A stretch of 64,000 nt of DNA. Source: Acidobacteriaceae bacterium. Its GTDB lineage: Bacteria > Acidobacteriota > Terriglobia > Terriglobales > Acidobacteriaceae. Made by a program: the position numbers and the translations under genes. Location of the stretch: contig JAPWKE010000003.1 in NCBI GenBank assembly GCA_028283655.1, forward strand, positions 2,170,001 through 2,234,000, read 5' to 3'. Numbering within the stretch: position 1 is the first letter of the stretch; each line of letters starts with the position of its first letter. Of this stretch, positions 10,701 through 16,948 are shown piece by piece. The notes below the pieces were generated by a model. It was not told the origin of the DNA and did no database searches. It was given only the letters and a program-made list of their open reading frames with translations.

Positions 10701-10870
10701 ACATGCGCATCCGCCAGCAACGTCGCCTGCTGCGCCGTCGCCCAGACTGGCATCACCGCCAGCAGCATCCCAGCCGCGCAGAAACGCAGCGTCTTCTTCA
10801 GGCGCAACCCTGCGCCATCCGCCAATATCCATCCATCTCGCTGCAACGATCCCTGCTCAACTGTGCACAT
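7775..10870 (-). CDS. giant secreted collagen-like protein with DNRLRE domain and five CBM-like modules
   Basis: About 1,030 residues. After a signal peptide (basic KKTLRF, then a hydrophobic stretch ending VWATA-QQ) comes a DNRLRE-type beta domain (to about residue 205; features LVQFDLSTLP and GVTYASMPASGAV). The rest is Gly-X-Y collagen repeat rich in GATG and GPQG, interrupted by five modules of about 48 residues with NYALGDVVLW, SSYVSL, NHGNTP and SP.MW, which resemble chitin-binding CBM5/12 modules. A C-terminal beta-rich domain of about 120 residues follows and may trimerise the stalk. Expected to be an extracellular or surface fibre. The exact start is uncertain: the first Met (10870) precedes an overlong lead. 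Confidence 0.85.
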   Translation of the reverse strand: MCTVEQGSLQRDGWILADGAGLRLKKTLRFCAAGMLLAVMPVWATAQQATLLADAHVSSARPAVNSGSLSNLNVGGGYTALVQFDLSTLPSGTTAQQVSRATLRLYCNRADTPGLVSLAMVGGGWIESGVTYASMPASGAVLGSATVAEGSFVTFDVTAAVQAWLSGGASNNGFALSAANAVVQFDSKENDQTAHAPALEIALASATAAGAVGATGATGVTGAQGLQGPQGATGPQGVQGVQGPAGAVGATGSAGAKGATGATGVQGATGSTGAAGVTGPQGPAGLAGANGSVGATGATGVMGLQGPAGLTGAVGATGSVGPTGAAGFVYQGAYASTTNYALGDVVLWAGSSYVSLIAGNHGNTPSLSPTMWAVMASVGPMGATGLQGPTGLTGSTGALGPVGPAGEKGDQGLQGVAGQAGAQGIAGVAGPTGPQGVVGATGAAGPVGMSFAGVYDSTKNYAVGSGVLWQGAGWVSLTDNNHGNTPDSSPQMWALFAAAGQNGVAGVAGPTGATGSAGLSGAPGAAGATGATGSTGATGAAGLVYRGSYASGTNYALGDVVLWSGSSYASLVENNHGNTPDASPSMWGVLAAIGGVGPQGVAGGTGSTGLQGVQGVAGPQGVQGVQGPTGPQGPAGAQGLQGAAGAQGSQGATGTQGVAGQAGAQGVQGVAGPTGATGATGVAGAAGSVGMSFRGAYESAGNYALGDGVLWQGAGYVSLVAGNHGNAPDASPTFWSMFSSPGATGAAGAAGPTGAQGLVGPQGLQGATGTQGVQGMIGPTGLSGVQGATGPAGPTGAAGMNFRSGWNALTYYSTNDAVTWSGSTWLALTANSNQQPDASPQSWTVLAQAGGAGPTGAAGAAATVTVHTTTTLPAGSVATVTNSGTAQAVVLEFGIPQGAAGSSAVGGGSTSSGSFAAVYHAVNYATLYYSVNMTNAALTETSGAVLTWVPLGCTATKLYVSSLQTGAITVTLRSGGSATSMADTALSCTPSTSGSCPASGSVTIPAGNFIDLRIDGASSTVAGVWTALACQ

Positions 10871-10982
10871 TGCCGCACCGGAAACGTCTCCGGCAAACGG
10901 CCCACAAAAGGAATGATGCCTCCCGTTTTAGCAGACTCTTCCCAAAACGCAACCCCAAACCCTTCCCATCGATCTCATCACC

Positions 10983-12686
10983 ATGGATTTCACACCTAAC
11001 AAGCACCCCGAGTATGCTGGCGGCATGTCCGTGAATACGAATCCCGATGCTCAGCTCAATACTCCCGGCCACCACGCTTCCCCTGACAAGCTGGTCAACC
11101 TGCCGCGCCTGCTCACGGCGTTCTATGCGAACCACCCGGACCCCGAAAATCCTGCCGAGAAAGTCAGCTTCGGCACCAGCGGCCACCGCGGCTCGTCGCT
11201 GAACACCAGCTTCAACTACGCGCACATCCTCGCCATCACCCAGGCCATCGTCGAGTACCGCACCCAGCAGAAGACAACCGGCCCGCTCTTCCTCGCGCAG
11301 GACACCCACGCCCTCTCCGAGCCCGCCTTCATCTCCGCGCTCGAAGTCCTCGGCGCCAACGACGTCCCCGTCTTTTACGACAAGGACATGGGCTACACGC
11401 CCACACCTGCGCTCTCGCACGCCATCCTCACCTATAACGCAGGGCGCAAAGACGGACTCGCCGACGGCATCGTTATCACGCCCTCGCACAACCCGCCCGA
11501 AGACGGTGGCTTCAAGTACAACCCGCCCAACGGCGGCCCCGCCGACACCACGGCCACCAAGTGGATTCAGGACCGCGCGAACGAGCTGATCGCCAATCGC
11601 CTGCAGGGTGTCAAGCGCCTGAACGTCGGCAAGGTGATGGCGCTCGACACCACCAAAGAGTTCGACTACATCAGCAACTACGTCAACGATCTCGGCAACA
11701 TCATCAACTTCGACATTCTCAACGGCACCGCCCTCAAGCTCGCCGTCGATCCCCTCGGAGGCGCTGGCGTAGCCTACTGGCCGCGCATCGCCGAGCAGTA
11801 CAAGCTGCCGCTCGAAGTGTTGAACCCCTACGTCGATCCCACCTTCCGCTTCATGACCCTCGACTGGGACGGCAAGATCCGCATGGACTGCTCCTCGCCC
11901 AACGCCATGGCCTCCATGATTCAGAACAAGGACAAGTTCGACGTCGCCTGGGCCTGCGACACCGACCACGACCGCCACGGCATCGTCTGCAAATCCGCTG
12001 GCCTGCTCAACCCGAACCACTACCTTGCCGTCGCAATCCAGTACCTCTTCACGCATCGACCGGAGTGGAGCGAGAAGGTCGGCATCGGCAAGACACTCGT
12101 CTCCTCCTCGATGATCGACCGCGTCGCCAACGGCCTCAACCGCCCCATGCTCGAAGTCCCCGTCGGCTTCAAGTGGTTCGTCGACGGCCTCATCGGCGGC
12201 ACGCTCGGCTTCGTTGGCGAAGAGTCCGCCGGAGCCAGCTTCCTGCGCCGCAACGGCACCGTCTGGACCACCGACAAGGACGGCCTCATCATGGGTCTGC
12301 TCTCTGCCGAAATGACCGCCCGCACCGGCAAAGACCCCGGCCAGCTCTACGGCGAACTCACCGCAAAGTACGGCTCGCCCGTCTACCAGCGCGTCGACGC
12401 CGCGGCCACCAAGGAAGAGAAGGCCAAGCTCGGCAAGCTCTCGCCTTCAGCCGTCACCGCAAAGACTCTCGCCGGCGAGCCCATCACGCAGATCCTTACC
12501 GAAGCCCCCGGCAACCACGCTGCTATCGGCGGCCTGAAGGTCGCCACCGAAAACGGCTGGTTCGCCGCCCGTCCTTCTGGCACCGAAGACGTCTACAAGA
12601 TCTACGCCGAAAGCTTCAGCGGCGAAGACCACTTGAAGCAGATTCAGGAAGAGGCCCGCAGCGTGGTAAAGGCTGCGCTCGCATAG
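10983..12686 (+). CDS. pgm: phosphoglucomutase (alpha-D-glucose phosphate-specific)
   Basis: Interconverts glucose 1-phosphate and glucose 6-phosphate, linking glycolysis with glycogen, trehalose and exopolysaccharide. The 567-residue product matches bacterial Pgm throughout: substrate loop FGTSGHRGS, catalytic [11 protein letters not shown] with phosphoserine near residue 168, metal loop DTDHDRHG, sugar-binding GEESAGASF and phosphate-binding RPSGTED near the C-terminus. A second ATG at 11025 is an equally possible start and is closer to the E. coli length. A strong terminator follows at 12723. Confidence 0.95.
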   Translation: MDFTPNKHPEYAGGMSVNTNPDAQLNTPGHHASPDKLVNLPRLLTAFYANHPDPENPAEKVSFGTSGHRGSSLNTSFNYAHILAITQAIVEYRTQQKTTGPLFLAQDTHALSEPAFISALEVLGANDVPVFYDKDMGYTPTPALSHAILTYNAGRKDGLADGIVITPSHNPPEDGGFKYNPPNGGPADTTATKWIQDRANELIANRLQGVKRLNVGKVMALDTTKEFDYISNYVNDLGNIINFDILNGTALKLAVDPLGGAGVAYWPRIAEQYKLPLEVLNPYVDPTFRFMTLDWDGKIRMDCSSPNAMASMIQNKDKFDVAWACDTDHDRHGIVCKSAGLLNPNHYLAVAIQYLFTHRPEWSEKVGIGKTLVSSSMIDRVANGLNRPMLEVPVGFKWFVDGLIGGTLGFVGEESAGASFLRRNGTVWTTDKDGLIMGLLSAEMTARTGKDPGQLYGELTAKYGSPVYQRVDAAATKEEKAKLGKLSPSAVTAKTLAGEPITQILTEAPGNHAAIGGLKVATENGWFAARPSGTEDVYKIYAESFSGEDHLKQIQEEARSVVKAALA

Positions 12687-12722
12687 GTCGACGAGTTAGC
12701 CGTTTCAGCTACGTTGTTCTTC

Positions 12723-12761
12723 AAGAAGAGGTCCCTGCTCACAGTGGGGACCTCTTCTTTT
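12723..12761 (+). terminator. rho-independent terminator after pgm
   Basis: A perfect 13-base stem, AAGAAGAGGTCCC (12723-12735) with GGGACCTCTTCTT (12747-12759), an 11-base loop and a short T run. It ends the pgm transcript. Confidence 0.8.
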
Positions 12762-12906
12762 GCGCACCCATAAAGGCAGCCAGAGCAAGCTGCTCGCACC
12801 ACAGACTATCGAAAGATAGTCCGCTAATCATTGCAAAGTCAGCAACCACGGGAATAGCATCGGCTGCCAAATACCGGGCCTTACTTTTTCCGAGGAACAC
12901 GTTTCC

Positions 12907-13626
12907 ATGAAGCTCAAATTCTTATCCCCCGCCGCACTGTTGGCGCTGGTCTTCGTCGCTTTCTCAGCACACGCTGACAAGAACTCGAACCAGGCAAACT
13001 TCGAAACCTTTCAAGGCAGTAAGAAGACCGCAGACTCCACCTACGTTCTCGACAAAAACAAGAACGGTATCAAGGTACGCTCCAACGTCACCTACCTCTC
13101 CGCCACACAGGGCGCGAGCAGCAACTCCTACAAAGTCGGTACCGATGGCATCATCGACGACGCCTCCATCAGAACGTCTGCTGACAAGACGCTCATGATG
13201 TTCACACCCAACAAAGCCAACGACGAACTCTCCATCGATCTGCTGCAGGACGGCAAAGCGATCGGTGGACACAAAGTCGCCATGAAGGCCCCTACCGACT
13301 TCATCATCGCCTTCCACGACGACCCCAGCGCCTTTCAGGTGCTCGTAGACTCGCTCAACGCGCACCCCCATGCCGACGGAATCTACATGCTGATGGTTCC
13401 ACCCAAGGGAACAAAAGCTGGTCGCTTCGAGCCGTACATGATGAAAGACAAAGCCGAGGCCAAGGGCAAGTTCAACGGCGAAGAAATCACCCTCACGGAG
13501 TACACCCTGCGCTTCAACTCAGGCCTCAGCCACATCTACACAGACAAAGACGGCAACCTGATGCAGGCCGAAATCAAACCGCTCAACATCCGCCACACCC
13601 GCAAGAACTTCGAGCTTGTGAAGTGA
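12907..13626 (+). CDS. secreted protein of unknown function (239 aa)
   Basis: A signal peptide (MKLKFLSPAALLALVFVAF, cut after HA) leads a hydrophilic, lysine-rich mature protein of about 215 residues with a predicted mostly beta pattern. No family was recognised. It contains no cysteine and no obvious catalytic motif. It is a single-gene unit: a terminator lies upstream at 12723 and a bidirectional terminator lies just after the stop. Likely periplasmic. Confidence 0.75.
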   Translation: MKLKFLSPAALLALVFVAFSAHADKNSNQANFETFQGSKKTADSTYVLDKNKNGIKVRSNVTYLSATQGASSNSYKVGTDGIIDDASIRTSADKTLMMFTPNKANDELSIDLLQDGKAIGGHKVAMKAPTDFIIAFHDDPSAFQVLVDSLNAHPHADGIYMLMVPPKGTKAGRFEPYMMKDKAEAKGKFNGEEITLTEYTLRFNSGLSHIYTDKDGNLMQAEIKPLNIRHTRKNFELVK

Positions 13627-13640
13627 GGCTGCAAGCAAAC

Positions 13641-13676
13641 AAAAAGCCCGCTGCTCACAAGGCAGCGGGCTTTTTT
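13641..13676. terminator. bidirectional terminator between convergent genes
   Basis: AAAAAGCCCGCTGC and GCAGCGGGCTTTTTT flank a 7-base loop (TCACAAG). With an A run on one side and a T run on the other it can end both the 12907 gene and the minus-strand esterase gene. Confidence 0.9.
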
Positions 13677-13690
13677 CATTCACCAAACGC

Positions 13691-15118
13691 TTACGGCAAC
13701 TGCGCCAGATCAGGCTTCAACTGCGGCTCCAGCTTCAGGAACTCTTCTTCGACGATCTTGCCGAAGACAGCCTGCCCATACGGGTTCAGATGTGTGCGAT
13801 CGAGCTTCGGCTTTGCCTTGCCAGCGTTCTCGGCCTTCTCGTCCGGATGGCCCACAGCATTGAACGTGTCCGCATCCTCCTGCGTCCCCTTCGCCAGCAA
13901 CGCCTCGGAAGCCGTCAGCAGATCGAGATACGGCACGCCCTCTTCCGCCGCCACAGCCTTCGACGCATCGCCATACAAACGCAGATCGGCGTTCGAAGGC
14001 TTGCCGTCCTTGAACGTGCGCCGCGCCAGCGGCGAAAGCAGCACCGGCACCCCGCCCTGTGCCTTTACCTCGCGCACCATGCGGCGCATATTCTCGGCAA
14101 ACGTCGTCTGCGGGTCCGTGTGACGATCCGGCTTGGGCTTCTCATCGTTATGCCCGAACTGGATCAGGTAGTAGCTTCCTTTGGCCGCAACAGCTTTCGC
14201 CCACGCTCCTTCGTCGATAAAGCTCTTCGAGCTGCGCCCGTTCAGCGCAAGGTCGGTGCACTTCACCTGCACCACAAAGCGTGCGCAGAACCCTGGGCCC
14301 CACCCCCCTCCCGGAGCTGTCGTGGAATCGCCCACCAGCACGATGCTCGTGCCCTTCACCTGCTCCAGCGTCACCGGCGAACCCGCCGGAACACTCACAG
14401 CCTTCGGCTTCACATACGCAGCCAGCGCAGGCACAGCCTTCGCCATATCCGTCGCCACGATGCGTCCCATCACATACGATCCCGCAACGTTCCAGTGCGT
14501 CTTGTCCGGCATTGTCTTGCCGTCCTGAACCTTCGTGCGGCCCCACATCGCCTGCGCCTTCGGCCCGGTCTTCTCCAGCAGCGCTTCGCTGTCCGCGTGC
14601 AGATCAATCAACGGCACATGCATCTCTGCCGCAATCGTCTTCACCGCAGCGACGTGCGCATCCAGATCATCGTGAATCTTGCCGTCCGGCTGAAAGTACT
14701 CACGCGCAATGCTCGTCACCAACACAGGCTCAATGCCCGCCGCACGAGCTTCCGTAACGAACGCACGCATGTTCGCAATGTACTCATCAAGCGTTGTATT
14801 GCGCGGCATCGGCTTCTTCGGGTCCGTCACATCGTTGTGCCCAAGCTGCAGCAGCAGATAGTCGGGATGCGCCGCCAGCGCCCGGGCCCAGTACCCATCC
14901 GCACGATACGTCTTCGAACTCACCCCGCCCTTTGCCAGGTCCAGGCAATCAACGGCTGCAATCACGTTCGCGCAAAAACCCTCCGACCAGCCTGCATCGC
15001 GCGTCACGGTCGAATCCCCCGCCAGCACAATCCGTACCGGCTTCTGCGCCACAGCCGTTAAAGCCGAAACGCCCGCCGCCAACACCGCCAATCCAGCCGT
15101 CCACTGCAAAAACTTCAT
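13691..15118 (-). CDS. secreted tandem SGNH-hydrolase (rhamnogalacturonan acetylesterase-like)
   Basis: A 475-residue exported protein with two complete SGNH domains in one chain. Domain 1 (about 28-245): GDSTVT (nucleophile Ser), KGGVSSKT, QLGHND, and the catalytic DKTHWN. Domain 2 (about 260-470): GDSTTAPGGGWG, NGRSSKS, QFGHND, DRTHLN. This is the rhamnogalacturonan acetylesterase pattern (removal of acetyl groups from pectin). Both active sites look intact. The ATG at 15118 has AAGGAG at 7 bases and is preferred over a TTG two codons upstream. It fits a plant-polymer-degrading life style. Confidence 0.85.
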   Translation of the reverse strand: MKFLQWTAGLAVLAAGVSALTAVAQKPVRIVLAGDSTVTRDAGWSEGFCANVIAAVDCLDLAKGGVSSKTYRADGYWARALAAHPDYLLLQLGHNDVTDPKKPMPRNTTLDEYIANMRAFVTEARAAGIEPVLVTSIAREYFQPDGKIHDDLDAHVAAVKTIAAEMHVPLIDLHADSEALLEKTGPKAQAMWGRTKVQDGKTMPDKTHWNVAGSYVMGRIVATDMAKAVPALAAYVKPKAVSVPAGSPVTLEQVKGTSIVLVGDSTTAPGGGWGPGFCARFVVQVKCTDLALNGRSSKSFIDEGAWAKAVAAKGSYYLIQFGHNDEKPKPDRHTDPQTTFAENMRRMVREVKAQGGVPVLLSPLARRTFKDGKPSNADLRLYGDASKAVAAEEGVPYLDLLTASEALLAKGTQEDADTFNAVGHPDEKAENAGKAKPKLDRTHLNPYGQAVFGKIVEEEFLKLEPQLKPDLAQLP

Positions 15119-15214
15119 CGCCAAGCTCCTTGACCAGCCAGTCTAAGCGTCCACGCTGACCGCTGACCATTCCTGTCATGCAAATTTTCCTGCTACTTTT
15201 CGAAACCCCGCGCC

Positions 15215-15243
15215 TTGACACCGCATCTCATCGCCAGTAGGGT
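15215..15243 (+). promoter_or_regulatory. sigma-70-like promoter for the Cys-rich leader peptide
   Basis: TTGACA at 15215-15220, a 17-base spacer, then TAGGGT at 15238-15243. Transcription would start near 15250, only a few bases before the leader ATG at 15254, so the leader message would be almost leaderless. The -35 box is consensus, the -10 box weak. Confidence 0.45.
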
Positions 15244-15253
15244 TAATAACTGA

Positions 15254-15340
15254 ATGAAGCAGAATTACACCATCGTCGTGACCGCCTGTTGCATGTGTTG
15301 TTGCATGCCGCGCTGTTGCGCCGGTGTTTGTCTGCTCTAA
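15254..15340 (+). CDS. 28-residue cysteine-rich leader peptide
   Basis: ATG at 15254 opens a 28-codon frame that begins MKQNYTIVVTA and then reads CCMCCCMPRCC, AGVC and LL before TAA. Eight of its last 17 residues are Cys. It sits directly behind a predicted promoter and before an attenuator-like hairpin (15385-15413), a 47-codon frame and a YeiH-family transporter gene. The layout matches cysteine-responsive leader peptides: ribosome stalling at Cys codons when charged tRNA-Cys is scarce would change folding downstream. The coding assignment is by pattern; no homologue was checked. Confidence 0.55.
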   Translation: MKQNYTIVVTACCMCCCMPRCCAGVCLL

Positions 15341-15384
15341 GCGACGTCTCCTACCTCGATCGCTTACTTCCAGGCTCCCAAGCA

Positions 15385-15413
15385 CCCACGCAATGGCTCC
15401 CCGCCAGCGTGGG
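15385..15413 (+). promoter_or_regulatory. attenuator-like hairpin downstream of the Cys leader
   Basis: CCCACGC (15385-15391) pairs with GCGTGGG (15407-15413); inside, GGC (15395-15397) pairs with GCC (15403-15405); TTT follows. It lies about 45 bases after the leader stop and before the next gene, where an attenuator would be. The following T run is short, so termination strength is uncertain. Confidence 0.4.
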
Positions 15414-15490
15414 TTTCGTATTTACGGGCAGAAACCTGGACTCTTCACTACACAAGCTCAAGGCAGTACCGGTTTTCGGAGTCGCATCAC

Positions 15491-15634
15491 ATGTCACCTC
15501 GCATCCAGCCAAGCAAAGTAATCGCCCACGCACAGGCCCGCCTCGGTTTTAACGCCGACGCCGCCGCCATCGCGCTCGCGCTCGCACTTGCCGCTCTCAT
15601 TCGCCTCAATGTGATTCACCACATCGGCTGGTAA
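15491..15634 (+). CDS. 47-residue membrane microprotein in the yeiH leader region
   Basis: ATG at 15491 is preceded by GGAG at 9 bases. The product starts MSPRIQPSKV, then an Ala/Leu-rich transmembrane helix (about residues 23-40), and ends NVIHHIGW. It stops 21 bases before the GTG of the YeiH-family gene, so it is probably its operon partner. No family recognised. The codon choice in the helix matches the neighbouring genes. Confidence 0.5.
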   Translation: MSPRIQPSKVIAHAQARLGFNADAAAIALALALAALIRLNVIHHIGW

Positions 15635-15655
15635 CTGGAGCCGACGCTACTTACC

Positions 15656-16753
15656 GTGACCACCTCTTCGCCAAAATCTGCCGCCGACGCTGGCAGTCCA
15701 ACACAGCCCCCTGCCGGGACCCTGCTTTCTCTTCTGCCAGGCACCCTGCTGTTGTTTGGAATCGGATTTCTCGGCAAGCTGCTTGAGTCTCTCGGGACAA
15801 TTCTTCCCAAACGTTTCGGCATCCCCTTCCCTCACATCGAGTACGTTCTCTGGGCCATCATCGTCGGCCTCCTCTTCTCGAACATCTTCACCATCCCCAA
15901 GATCTTCCGTCCCGGCTTTGCCACCTACGAGCTCTGGCTGAAGCTCGGCATCGTGCTTATCGGCGCTCGCTTCGTACTCAGCGACCTGCTGCACATCGGC
16001 GGCCTCGCCATCGGCCTCGTCTTCGTAGAGCTTGCCCTTTCGCTCACAGTGATGACGCTGCTGGGCCGTATCTTCGGCCTCAACCCCAAGCTCACCTCGC
16101 TGCTCGCCATGGGCTCGTCCATCTGCGGCGTCACCGCCATCATGGCCGCACAGGGCGCCATCGAACCGGACGAAGAAGACACCTCCACCGCCATCGCTGC
16201 GATCCTCGCACTCGGCGCACTCGCACTCTTCACCTTCCCGGCCATCGGCCACATGCTCCACATGGGCCAGCAGAGCTACGGCATCTGGTCCGGCCTCGCA
16301 GTAGACAACACCGCCGAAGCCACCGTCACCGGTGCGCTCTACGGCGAAGAGGCCGGCAAGTACGCCATCCTCGCCAAGACCGCGCGCTCGGCCTTCATCG
16401 GCTTCGTCGTCCTCGGCTACGCCGTCTACTGGGCCTCCAAGGGACAAGCCCAGCGCGTAGACCGCAAGGCGCTCTTTCTCTGGCAGAAGTTTCCCAAGTT
16501 CATCCTCGGCTTCATGGCGCTCAGCGTCCTGGCCACCGTTGGCTTCTTCAGCAAAGGTCAGCTCAACTCGCTCGGCAACTTGTCGAAGTGGTTCTTCCTT
16601 CCCGCCTTCGCGGGTGTAGGCCTGCGCACCAACCTGCGCGACCTCGTCGATCAGGGCTGGCGTCCCATCGTCGTCGGCGTACTGGGCGAAATCTTCATCG
16701 CTCTGCTCACGCTCGGCCTCGTCATTCTTTCGTTTCACGGAGCAGCCCGATGA
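15656..16753 (+). CDS. YeiH/UPF0324-family putative sulfate (sulfur) exporter
   Basis: A 365-residue polytopic membrane protein of the UPF0324 family, with about ten transmembrane segments and the family signatures LWLKLGIVLIGARF, MGSSICGVTAIMA and the late KWFFLPAFAGVGLRTN. Members are annotated as putative sulfate exporters, though transport has been little tested. The start is GTG at 15656. The gene lies between two poly-Cys peptides, and its stop overlaps the second one (ATGA at 16750-16753), which supports a link with sulfur or cysteine supply. Confidence 0.85.
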   Translation: MTTSSPKSAADAGSPTQPPAGTLLSLLPGTLLLFGIGFLGKLLESLGTILPKRFGIPFPHIEYVLWAIIVGLLFSNIFTIPKIFRPGFATYELWLKLGIVLIGARFVLSDLLHIGGLAIGLVFVELALSLTVMTLLGRIFGLNPKLTSLLAMGSSICGVTAIMAAQGAIEPDEEDTSTAIAAILALGALALFTFPAIGHMLHMGQQSYGIWSGLAVDNTAEATVTGALYGEEAGKYAILAKTARSAFIGFVVLGYAVYWASKGQAQRVDRKALFLWQKFPKFILGFMALSVLATVGFFSKGQLNSLGNLSKWFFLPAFAGVGLRTNLRDLVDQGWRPIVVGVLGEIFIALLTLGLVILSFHGAAR

Positions 16754-16830
16754 CCCGGCCGCTCCTCCACGTATCCACCATGCTCTCGTCGTTCCTGCAC
16801 GAGCAGTGTTGTTGTTGCTGTCGTCGCTAA
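16750..16830 (+). CDS. 26-residue poly-cysteine leader peptide before the TonB-dependent receptor
   Basis: ATG at 16750 overlaps the stop of the YeiH-family gene (ATGA), as in translational coupling. The peptide starts MTRPLLHVST and ends EQCCCCCRR: five consecutive Cys codons (TGT TGT TGT TGC TGT) just before two Arg and the stop. Immediately after the stop is a small dyad (ACGCT, 16830-16834, with AGCGT, 16839-16843), and a second (TCTGCG, 16900-16905, with CGCAGA, 16910-16915) precedes the receptor gene. This is what a cysteine-sensing leader looks like; it could set expression of the receptor. Confidence 0.55.
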   Translation: MTRPLLHVSTMLSSFLHEQCCCCCRR

Positions 16831-16948
16831 CGCTCCTAAGCGTGCGAGGACCAACACCCCACTCGTTCTCTACCTAACACCCCCACTTTCATAAAGCGAT
16901 CTGCGAATACGCAGACGCGCATTCATCAGTACGTTTCAGGAGACCTCC

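Noticed and set aside
10857-12056. Minus-strand open frame of 399 codons over pgm
   Set aside because: Antisense shadow of a certain pgm gene.
15324-15521. 65-codon frame in the leader region of the YeiH-family gene
   Set aside because: It crosses the attenuator-like hairpin, lacks a Shine-Dalgarno sequence and has a shadow-like composition.
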